A DNA stretch of 64,000 nucleotides. It comes from Epiperipatus broadwayi (Eukaryota; Onychophora; Udeonychophora; Euonychophora; Peripatidae). Every line of letters starts with the position of its first letter. Positions within the stretch are counted from its first letter, which is position 1. The translations under genes were made by a program, and so were the position numbers. The notes under the pieces are model-generated. The model was given only the letters and a program-made list of their open reading frames with translations. It was not told the origin of the DNA and did not search any database. The stretch is taken from positions 1 to 64,000 of the forward strand of contig JAQFVV010000969.1 of NCBI GenBank assembly GCA_028023455.1. Direction: 5' to 3'. Shown in pieces: positions 55,101 through 64,000 of this stretch.

Positions 55101-56840
55101 AAATGTTCTGATAATGATCATAATTTTTTTACATCTTTTAAAATACTAGTTTTAAAACAGAATACTAAATATTTCTTCATAAAGAAATATTTCAGCATCT
55201 TAAAATAATTCTTTCATTAAATTTAAAGTTTTTTTTTTAAATTTTACTAACTTATTTTAAATGAGTCCTCCAAAAAAGGCATTTTTATATTCCTTCACTT
55301 TTAACTTCGGGCAAATTTTTATAAATCTTCCCTGAGATGTCCAACTTACTAATCTCCATAGCAAAGTAAAATTATTAATTATGACAGGAAAAATCATAGT
55401 TCTGATATTTTCTACATAAACTAAAGTTTAATAATGGTTGATTCATGTTTAATGTGACATTAAAATTTGGCGTAATAAATTAGTTAATAGGGAATTACTT
55501 AGCTTTTAGCCTCGCATATCAGTATTAAACGATCTTTTAATAATGAATTACTGTACTTTCTTTTAGAATTTAAAAATAAATAAAATTGACTATTACGTGT
55601 ACACTTAGATAACCAAAGTTGTAATAATAATAACAACGATAGTACTCAAGAAATAATTGTGCACCTGTTTTATACCTGAACAAATCACACATTTGATTGG
55701 TTAACTAAACAATGCTTAGTTTATTTATATCCCTGGCCAACAATGCATGATTAAAATTAAAATAAATAATGATTTACTAAATATTTATTATATTATTTAA
55801 TTCTTAGTTAATTTTCATATTTTATTTACACCTACCAAACACTTTAAAATAACTTTTAAAACCATATCGTAATTTTTATTATTACTTTAGCCTTCTTTTA
55901 AAATGTAGTTATTTTTTAAAACAAAATAAAAATCTAATTTTACTTATTACATTCGATTTAAAAACCCAACTTAATATTTATAACAGCTAATATTATTTTT
56001 ATTCTGAGATAGACAAATATATTATTTTTAAATTTTATATTAGAATTTTAAAACAGTTTTGCAACTTTACTAGAAAAAACTCCGCAAGCACACATGTGAA
56101 TATCTACATGTCACATGACTTTCAAAATAAATGAAACACTTATAATTTAACTGAAAATAAAATAAATGATTTATTTTACAAAATATTATATAAAAATCAT
56201 ATAGCAAAATTTAGAATAATTATTTTAATATTATAAAATCGAATATGCACTTGTCTACCATATTATCACTTTTAATTAAATGATTTTTTAAGTAAAATTA
56301 TTAAATATAATTATTATTATTAAATAGTCTATTTAATCAACTTTAAGTTATTACTTTTAAAATTTACTTTAAACATTTATTTACAAGTCTTATTAATGCA
56401 GTATTTATTATGGTCAGTTTTCCCAACCATACAATATTATAATTTATCTTTAGTTGACTGTCTTTACCATTTTAATATAATATTCTACAGTAAATACTCT
56501 TATTTACTTTAACAAGACTTTTTAAAAAGATTGTAAACACAATATATCCACCATGCCCTTAAATAGTTTTTAGATTTAAAATTTTCTTAGTAAATCGATT
56601 TAAACAATTCATCCTAACCTAAACACATGTATAAATGCACTTATCATGATTTCCCATAATGTCTCTTTGTATCTTCACTGTGCAATGCTGGCTGAAAATA
56701 ATATAAATAATCATGTATCATCAGAGTTGCTGCTCATAAGTTGTTAGATCTAGAGAATGGGCACAAAGGGCAAAAATTGTGAGTGTTTCTGAAACATGTA
56801 TCTTGTGCATGCTTTGACTCGATGTACTTGTGCTTAGATT
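52114..56840. other. AT-rich non-coding DNA, nothing recognised
   Basis: Only short (TA)n runs (for example 53856-53878) stand out. A TGTAACTGATGG string at about 52757 superficially resembles an LTR start, but no partner end, primer-binding site or second LTR was found. Confidence 0.45.
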
Positions 56841-57062
56841 CTAGATCTGGTTGTATGGTCCTGCAAACTGATAGGCTAGTAAAAGAGTAGAAAGGTCTCC
56901 AAGCTGTATTGTCTCCTTGGAATCAATGTATTCAAGATTTGTGATTAAAATCTGTGTCTGTTGCTTATATTCATCCAGTATCCCCAGACTAGTGTCTAGC
57001 TTGCAGCTTTCATTAGCTTTTGACAATATGTGTAAATATATGATGTGTAGATCACATGACAT
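56841..57062 (-). CDS. Unassigned small open frame, 73 codons, coding-like composition
   Basis: The minus strand has a frame starting MSCDLHIIYLHILSK and continuing SCKLDTSLGILDEYK and TQILITNLEYIDSKETIQ to a stop. Its residue mix (D, E, K, L, T balanced) is less biased than the usual noise frames here, and the surrounding 56620-57110 sequence is less AT-rich. I do not recognise the protein. It could be an exon, a fragment of an old element or chance. No splice signals or promoter were identified with confidence. Confidence 0.2.
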   Translation of the reverse strand: MSCDLHIIYLHILSKANESCKLDTSLGILDEYKQQTQILITNLEYIDSKETIQLGDLSTLLLAYQFAGPYNQI

Positions 57063-57739
57063 TTTGATAATTTTATGCCTATATAGCTAAAAAGATAAGA
57101 GTGACTGTGGTTTTAAAAAACTGTCATCAACAGGTATGGATGTTAAAATGCATTTGTATTTAAATGAATATACACATAAATGAGCTTAGAATTAAAATAT
57201 TATTGTGTTTTCTTTTCGGGCTCCTAGCATTGTAGTTAACTAAATATATAAATAGTGGTTGTTGAAGGTCACATTATATTCTAAGATCTAAATGTGTCTC
57301 TCAAATAAAAGATGCCACACTGATGAAAGCCAAAAGCCAGAATGTAGTCAAAAGATATTTGATGAATAGGCAGTAGATAGGTATTTTATGCACAAATCTT
57401 GTATCCATTGATTACTGTGGCTAGCATTTGATGACACTACTGTATGGTTAATTTAATAGTCTGTATATGCATACGGAATGGTGATCAAATGAGTTTTACT
57501 GAAAAATGAAAATTTTTCTGTCCTTTAATAAAGTAACAGATTCAGGACATCAAACACCATGGATTACTAAAAATACCTTATGAACTCGAAAATTATATAC
57601 CATTGTACAATATTTTGTATTAACTAAATTTTTTTTTTACTTTTTTTGCAAATTTCAAAATAAAAAGTGCATGATGTCATTATACATGTGTAATAATAGT
57701 ATCTATTTTTATTTTAAATACGTTATGATGAAATTTCTG
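57063..57739. other. AT-rich non-coding DNA, nothing recognised
   Basis: No feature was recognised between the small minus-strand frame and the 57.8 kb direct repeat. Confidence 0.5.
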
Positions 57740-57870
57740 TATATGTATAACCATTATAAAACGTTTTATGTCAAGACTTTGTTTGATGTTTAACTCTTGA
57801 AACTAAAATACCAATTGCAAATGTTTTTTTACTATATAAATATTGATAGGTAAAATAAAAAAAAATACTT
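57740..57870 (+). repeat. Direct repeat pair, copy 1
   Basis: TTTAACTCTTGAA(A/G)CTAAAATA, AATTGCAAATG and ACTATATAAATAT(T/C)GATAGG recur at 58500-58640 in the same orientation, with an insertion of about 27 bp in copy 2. Confidence 0.8.
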
Positions 57871-58499
57871 GTTACCTCAGAAAATTCTTCCATTCAGTGT
57901 ATCAAAATAATACGGAAATGTATTCTATTATTATCTGATTTGCTATTGGTATAAGTTTGTGCAATACTATTTAAGGCTATAGTAATAATTAAAAGACACT
58001 TTGGTTGTTGTAAACTGTGTCAATCTTGAAGTCTCTACTAATTTAAGAATAGTGTGGCTTCTCTCATAATAAAGGCCTATTGTTTTTTTTTCCAAAAAAA
58101 TTCCACAGCTTGATGTCTATCCAGTGAACCTATAAACAAAATATGAACCCATACATTTCCTAATTATCATAATCTTCCATCTCAATCACTGTATGCATAA
58201 GATTACAATGTTCATCCAAATGATAAAAAAGAAGACATACAATAATTTGTATATATACAAATTTAATATTCATGATATTAAAATTTTTATTCCGAAAGCT
58301 ATTAAAAAAGCAAAAGCTATAGACTAAATTTATAAAATATTAAATAAAAAAATTATGAAATTTATTTATTTTAAACTTATTTATTACAAAAATAATAATA
58401 AAATAAATAATTATTTTCTTTTTAAAGTTTATATTAAAGGGATCATTATAAAAAAGTAGGCATGGATCTTAGAATAACAGAAAGTATAATTAACTTACA

Positions 58500-58640
58500 T
58501 ATATATTTTCTTCTATGTCTAGACATGACTTGATATTTAACTCTTGAAGCTAAAATAGTAATTGCAAATGCAATTTAGAATTTTTACAAAGATTGTAACT
58601 ATATAAATATCGATAGGTAAAATAAATATATAATTTATTT
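58500..58640 (+). repeat. Direct repeat pair, copy 2
   Basis: Matches 57740-57870 and is about 0.76 kb downstream of it. The family is unknown. Confidence 0.8.
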
Positions 58641-58804
58641 TGATTTGTTAAAAAACACACCTAACCTATACAAAATAAATAAATTAGTAAATTAAATATT
58701 AAACAATACACTCACATTAAAAATAAATCAAGGACATGTTTGTAATATTTCAAGAAGAAATCTTTGATTGCTAATACTTTAATGTTATTATTGATTTTGT
58801 TTTT

Positions 58805-58852
58805 GTTTGATTGTTGTTGTTATTGTTGCTATTGTTGTTGTTATTGTTGTTG

Positions 58853-58943
<91 letters not shown>
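58805..58943. repeat. (GTT)n/(ATT)n microsatellite
   Basis: A mixed GTT/ATT/GCT stretch becomes pure (ATT)n. The GTT-to-ATT transition resembles that at 3311 and the mirrored one at 27421. Confidence 0.95.
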
Positions 58944-59419
58944 GTTTTGATTTATTTTAACTATTTGAAAAAAATACCAAATTACTACTATTTGCATTTA
59001 CTTTTTTTAGACCTCTTTACAAGATAATATAAAAATGAAAGCATTCTAGTACATATTCTCCCACAGTTTATATATAATTATATAATAGTTTAATTTGAAA
59101 GATAACAAATAATTTAACACAATGAGTTATCCAATAGTATCAATAAATATTCCTATATATTTTTTTATATATAAAAATTTTATATAAAATAATTGGTTAT
59201 CTTTGTAATAAAGGTTATTGAAAAGTTTGTCAACAGTTTATTGGTGGTGCATATTGCTTGCTTTTTTCACTTATAATTGATATTTTGTCAGGATTTGTCA
59301 TCTATTATTGTATTTTCCATACATTGTAAGAGTTACCAAAATTGCAACTATTCTTTGCTGATATAAAACAAAAAAACTCTTGTTTAAATTTAATTAATAA
59401 CTGTTAAATCTTAACCCAT

Positions 59420-60170
59420 ACTGAATTTTGCTTTTTTCTGTCATTTGTGACCTTTTTCTTTGTCCCACACATCAAAATAAAATATATGATAAAATGATTA
59501 TTACTTATCAGAAATTAATACATCTGCCTTCATTTGATAGATATTTTTGTTTACTACTGAAAAAATTTTTAAATGTTCACATTTTGTTTCTGTATATATT
59601 TAAAAAATGAGGATGTAATCTAAACAAAGACTTTACATGTCATCATTTCTAGAATCATAATTTTCAGTTTATAAAATCAACAAAATATTTCATATTTTTT
59701 AGTATTTTTAAACATCCCAATGAATATTTATTTATTTATCTTATATCTAATGATTTATGCTTTAAAAGTTTAAACTTTTTGAATATTTATTGCAAAATTG
59801 CGATATTTTCTTACTCATAAATGTAAAATAGATTGTTAACATCAAAGCTAATCTCGTAAATTGCCTCAGGCCATATTTATGTTAGCTGCTAATATAACAT
59901 TATATTTTTGAAAATAAAGTATTTCAAGTCAAAATAAGTTATTAATAATGTATATTTTTTGATATCTAATAAATATAGTGTAAATTATTTTTTAAAAATA
60001 TCTAAACCTATGATAATTTCACAAATAAACACATTTTTGTGTAATTCAAACTACAATGTTGTGAAACACTGAATGTTTACAGCCTTGGAAACAGACAATG
60101 GGGTTTATCTCTATTGTAAGAGTGAGAATTTTGAATTTATCAACTTTTAACACAAATTTTTCAGGCAAAG
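59420..60170 (+). repeat. Dispersed repeat family B, copy 3
   Basis: Collinear with 30790-31540 over about 750 bp; examples are CTACTGAAAAAATTTTTAAATG, GAATATTTATTGCAAAATT, CAGGCCATATTT, TTATATTTTTGAAAATAAA, CAGCCTTGG and TATTGTAAGAGTGAGAATTT. No ORF. Confidence 0.8.
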
Positions 60171-60734
60171 AATTTATTATAAGAAAATATACTGTTTTCC
60201 ACACATTACAAAAAGATTCACCAGGCTAAAATTTATCAACTATTCCATTATTTGCTTAGCTGAACTCTCAATAGGTTTATTTTTTTACATTTCAATTAAG
60301 TAAAACTTCTTTTGGTTAAGTCATTACAGGCTGTTTTTAAAATCAAAGCAATCAGTAGTTCATTATTATAATTACTATTAAATTTTAATTAATAACAAGT
60401 ACAAAATATTAAAATCATTAATTACATCATTGTTATGTTATAGTGGTTGCTATATTGTATCTTTATTATTCAGTGAATTATATCCTTAAATATTCTGAGA
60501 GTGATAAAAAAATTAGTGTTACAGATAACTAGAAAATATGCTTGAGTGTAGAAAAAATTAAATACCAATTGTAATCTTTCAATAGTATAAAATGATAATT
60601 TAACAGTATTATTATTAATTTTGGGATATAGATATGTTTGGTATTTTATCGTTATTGAATAGTAATTGGAAAGATTAAATTTATAAGTCTTGTAAATCAA
60701 TATTTATGATCAATTCCTAAGTATATTTGGTACT
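60171..60734. other. AT-rich non-coding DNA, nothing recognised
   Basis: No gene or repeat relation was noticed here. Confidence 0.5.
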
Positions 60735-60985
60735 TTAGTATTAGAGTTGTAACACAGATCATGTACTAGACCTACTGGACCTGCTGACATTTGTATTGAT
60801 CCTCTGATAACTTTGTGATGTCACCAAAATGTTGTGTACATGACACTTTCTTGAAACCTAAAAAAGGATGTGTACACTGCTCTATTGGCAACATCTCAAA
60901 AGTTATCAGGAGGTGGTTGATACAAATTTCAACAGGCCCATCAGGTCTAATACACAGTCTGTGTCCCAGTTCTAAAAATGAATAC
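60735..60985. mobile_element. Imperfect inverted repeat, arms about 85 bp
   Basis: The left arm (about 60735-60820: ACACAGATC, TAGACCTACTGG, ATTTGTATTGATC, CTGATAACTTTGTGATG) is matched inverted by the right arm (about 60892-60985), with roughly one mismatch in five or six. The spacer is about 70 bp with its own GTGTACA inverted repeat. It is more diverged than the PLE palindromes but has the same layout, next to a TA-rich run. The short frames over it on both strands are a by-product. Confidence 0.65.
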
Positions 60986-61218
60986 ATTCTAAAAAAATAG
61001 TAACATATAATACAAAGGAATTCAGAGAAATACTGCAAGATTTTTAACAAAAATGTAATATATATATATAAAATACATTTTTGGGGCCCCTGTGAAAAAA
61101 ATTTTTAAAAAAAATTCGACGTTTCTATGTGGGAATAAAGAAAACTAGAATTATATAAAAAATATTTTACAGAGGAACACCAAAAAATGTTTTTTTTTAT
61201 TTTTAACCAAAAAAAATT

Positions 61219-61222
<4 letters not shown>

Positions 61223-61255
<33 letters not shown>

Positions 61256-61271
61256 GTATATATATATATAT
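61223..61271. repeat. (TA)n microsatellite
   Basis: Two TA runs split by AAATG directly precede the 5' region of the RTE-type element. Confidence 0.95.
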
Positions 61272-61597
61272 GTCTGCAGAAAGGAGTTTGCTATTAACTG
61301 AAAGGAAACCTGTTGATTCCTCTTGGAGGCCTTAAAGGAACTGAGCAGGGCAAATTGCTAATGTCCACTCCATACGTTCTTGTTGTTGCAGCTGTTATTA
61401 CTATGTGATGATTCATATAGTATACGAACATGGATGGGCTGCTCACCAACATGCATTAGCCAGTGTGGTGAGTTTATTGGCTTTTTACCTCTGAGTTTAA
61501 GATCAAGAAACACCATGGTCTTTCTTCTCAGTGCCTGATAAGGCAGAATGAATGTTTGTGTAAATGATAAATATTTTTCCAATACATATATACAATT

Positions 61598-62980
61598 ATG
61601 ACAGACAAAAATAAAGCATGGCCCTTATTCCCAGGAGGCTGTAAAGTCACCAACCAAGGCAGCAGTTGGTGGCCAAAGGAGGAGGGTGCTAAGAATCCCC
61701 TGATTGTGGACCCAGGCTGCCATTTGATGATGACTTTTTATTTAGGTACTTACAACTGCAGATCACTTTCAAGTGAAGGAAGATTGCAAGAATTAGAAGA
61801 AGAACTGTCTTATATTAAATGGGACATTATTGGACTTTGTGAAGTTAGAAGAAAAGGTGAAGAAACAATTGATTTAAAAAGTGGACATATACTCTATTAT
61901 AAAGGCACACATATTGGAAATACAAGTGGAGTAGGATTCATTATAAATAAAAAGTGGAAGAACAATATTGTGGAGATTGATGGTGTATCGGACAGAGTGG
62001 CAAGATTAGTTATACAACTTAATAGCAGATACCAAATGCAGATAATTCAGGTTTATGCCCCAACAAGTTCTCATAGTGATGAAGTAGTAGAAGATTTTTA
62101 TATGGATGTACAAAAGGCTTTTGATCAGAGTAAACAACATTTTAAAATTGTTATGGGAGACTTTAATGCTAGAATTGGTAGACAAATGAAAGATGAAATT
62201 GCTGTAGGTAATTTTGGTTATGGTAATAGAAATGAGAGAGGACATAGACTTGTGGAGTTTGCAGAAAAAGAAAAACTTTATATTATGAATTCATTTTTTG
62301 AGAAAAATGTTAAAAGGAAATGGACATGGAAGCATCCAAATGAAGGTACAGCAGAATTGGATTATATTTTGACTAACAGAAAATACATATTTCAAGATTG
62401 TAATGTTCTTAATAAATTTAACACAGGAAGTGATCATCGATTAGTAAGGTGTAAGTTACGTGTTAATGTAAAACTAGAGAGACAAAAATTATTAAGAAAA
62501 ACAATATTTACAGTTGATATTCCTAATCTTCAGAAACATTCTAATGAATTTAAATTAGAACTTACAAATAGGTTTCAAGTGTTAGGAGATTTTGAACATG
62601 ATTCAGATTTGAATGAAATTAATATGAAAATAACTGATACACTTTTAAAAACTGCAACAAACATAGCTGGTAGAAAAAAGCAGCAATTGACTAATAAAAT
62701 TTCTACTGAGACTAGAGAATTTATGAAGAAAAGAAGGAATATGAAGATATACAAAAATGATGTATTAAAAAGAATTGAATATCTCGAATTTTGTAAAATG
62801 GTACGGAAAAGAGTTGAAAATGATATAAGAAAGTATAACTGTGAAATAGCAAGGAAAGCTGTAGAAGAAAATAAAAGTCTCAAGAATGTTAAACAACATT
62901 TTGGTATTGGTAGGAAATTTATATCTGCAATAAGAAAAAAAAAGATGGAATTATTACTAAAAAGAGAGATGACATCATGA
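61598..62980 (+). CDS. RTE-type LINE: AP endonuclease domain and linker
   Basis: The frame of 460 codons starts at ATG 61598 (MTDKNKAWPLFPGG); ATG 61727 and 61730 (MMTFYLGTYNC) are alternative starts nearer the domain. The EN domain spans about residues 48-290, with catalytic N53, E82, D188/N190 and D279-H280 all present, so nicking activity looks intact. A basic linker of about 150 residues follows, then the frame is lost at an A9 run (62934-62943) and ends at 62980 with off-frame residues MELLLKREMTS. With one A fewer, the frame would pass straight into the RT. The enzyme nicks target DNA so the RT can prime on it. Confidence 0.88.
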   Translation: MTDKNKAWPLFPGGCKVTNQGSSWWPKEEGAKNPLIVDPGCHLMMTFYLGTYNCRSLSSEGRLQELEEELSYIKWDIIGLCEVRRKGEETIDLKSGHILYYKGTHIGNTSGVGFIINKKWKNNIVEIDGVSDRVARLVIQLNSRYQMQIIQVYAPTSSHSDEVVEDFYMDVQKAFDQSKQHFKIVMGDFNARIGRQMKDEIAVGNFGYGNRNERGHRLVEFAEKEKLYIMNSFFEKNVKRKWTWKHPNEGTAELDYILTNRKYIFQDCNVLNKFNTGSDHRLVRCKLRVNVKLERQKLLRKTIFTVDIPNLQKHSNEFKLELTNRFQVLGDFEHDSDLNEINMKITDTLLKTATNIAGRKKQQLTNKISTETREFMKKRRNMKIYKNDVLKRIEYLEFCKMVRKRVENDIRKYNCEIARKAVEENKSLKNVKQHFGIGRKFISAIRKKKMELLLKREMTS

Positions 62981-64000
62981 AATTGGTAGAAGATTTTTAT
63001 CAAGAATTATATAGTAATAAAGAACAAGTACCTCCTATATCTATTACATCTTCCGAATTGCCCAGAATTTTAAATGAAGAAGTGAGACATGCAATTAAAT
63101 GTATGAAGAAAGGAAAGGCTCCAGGAAATGATGGAATTATAATTGATATATTAAAAGAAGCAGGTGAAGAAATAGAAAGAATTTTAGCAAAGTTATATAC
63201 CAAATGTCTAAATGATAAAGATGTACTGGAAGATTGGAAGAATGCAGTAATAATATTAATATTTAAAAAAGGTGATAAAGAAGATATTAGAAATTACAGA
63301 CCTATCAGCCTTTTATCAGTTTTATATAAAATTTTTACCAAGATAATTACAACTCGTCTACAGAGAACTTTGGATTTCCACCAACCAAGAGAACAAGCTG
63401 GATTTAAAAGTGGTTTTAGTACAATAGATCATATCCAGGTATTGAGAGAAGTCATAGAAAGGACAAATGAATATGAGTTGTCATTATGTTTTGGATTTGT
63501 AGATTATGAAAAGGCATTCGATTCTATACACATTTCTTCAGTGATTAAAGCATTGGATCATCAAGGTATAGATCCAGGATATTGTCATATTTTAAAGAAT
63601 ATTTATAAAAATGCAACAGCAACAATTAGATTACATAATGATACTGGAAAATTCAACATTGAGAAAGGTGTAAGACAAGGTGACTCCATATCTCCAAAAC
63701 TTTTTACAGCAGTGCTGCAAGAAGTATTTTGTGGATTAAAATGGGAAACTAAAGGAGTGAAAGTAAATGGAGAGTATTTAAGTCATTTAGATTTTGCAGA
63801 TGATGTAGTTGTTTTTGCAAATAATGCTTCAGAGCTGCAGGAAATGTTGCAGGAGTTAGCAGATGAAAGTAGAAAAGTAGGACTAAAGATAAATGTTAAA
63901 AAGACTAAAGTAATGTTTAATCGATTTGCTCAAAATATGAAAATAAAGATTGATTATGAAGAATTAGAAGAAGTTAACAGTTACAAATACCTTGGTCAGA
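62944..64000 (+). CDS. RTE-type LINE: reverse transcriptase domain, incomplete at window end
   Basis: The frame continues one base out of phase with the EN frame, from DGIITKKRDDIMK just after the A9 run to the window end with no stop. RT motifs in order: KCMKKGKAPGNDGI (about 63100), FKKGDKEDIRNYRPISLLS (about 63265), QAGFKSGFSTIDH (about 63392), VDYEKAFDSI (about 63500), GVRQGDSISPKLF (about 63668) and the catalytic FADD at 63793-63804. The thumb starts at SYKYLGQ, at the end of the window. All RT catalytic residues are intact. This and the EN frame are almost certainly one ORF. Confidence 0.9.

Larger units (their letters stand above)
61272..64000 (+). mobile_element. RTE-type LINE, 5' UTR, EN and RT, cut by window end
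   Basis: A less AT-rich 5' region (61272-61597) is followed by one long coding unit with EN then RT. The EN (LGTYNCRSL, LCEVRRKGEE, GDFNARIG, SDHRLVRCK) and RT (GKAPGNDGI, NYRPISLLSVLYKIF, GVRQGDSISPKLF, FADD) signatures are those of the RTE clade. No separate ORF1 of the CCHC or PHD type is present, as usual for RTE. The 3' end lies beyond 64000. Confidence 0.9.

Noticed and set aside
62006-63203. Minus-strand frames of 67-142 codons across the RTE element
   Set aside because: Antisense shadows of the EN and RT coding frames, which have clear conserved motifs on the plus strand.

Overview
This window reads as repeat-dominated nuclear DNA from an invertebrate animal. It is very AT-rich and full of long (TA)n and (TAA/ATT)n microsatellites. 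Almost every recognisable coding stretch belongs to a retroelement: LINE-type non-LTR elements of at least three kinds, and Penelope-like elements (PLEs) with GIY-YIG endonuclease. I found no convincing host gene, rRNA, tRNA or CRISPR array. The species cannot be fixed from this sequence; an arthropod, mollusc or cnidarian-type genome would all fit.

Layout. 0-3 kb: a possible promoter (two CCAAT boxes and a TATA box) runs into a 5'-truncated Jockey/CR1-group ORF2 killed by three nonsense codons. 3-10.4 kb: AT-rich DNA with microsatellites and a small palindromic MITE-like repeat. 10.56-15.69 kb: a decayed Tx1/L1-like LINE (CCHC ORF1 with a downstream AT-hook, degraded EN and RT), with a (TAA)n array on each side. 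17.7 kb: a MITE-like element related to the 6.4 kb one. 19.0-19.95 kb: a near-perfect palindrome of PLE GIY-YIG 3' ends. 21.34-27.23 kb: an almost complete Jockey/CR1-group element (PHD-finger ORF1, EN, RT) between (ATT)n arrays; it lacks nonsense codons but carries three single-base frameshifts. 27.56-30.4 kb: an older LINE on the minus strand, joined tail-to-tail to it. 30.8-60 kb: AT-rich DNA holding two unnamed dispersed repeat families, three more head-to-head PLE palindromes (32.9, 39.25 and 43.57 kb) and a zero-spacer palindrome at 52.04 kb. 61.3-64 kb: an RTE-type LINE with intact EN and RT motifs, one homopolymer frameshift, running off the window end.

The most interesting signal is the PLE set. 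All four loci are head-to-head inverted pairs with their 3' ends pointing outwards, in most cases close to (TA)n. Two unrelated PLE families end in a short structure that fits the minimal hammerhead-ribozyme fold, and the stem I and stem II sequences differ between families while still pairing. At 32.86 kb the head-to-head junction falls exactly in the stem II loop of that motif. The second theme is the exact placement of two different LINEs inside trinucleotide (TAA/ATT) arrays.
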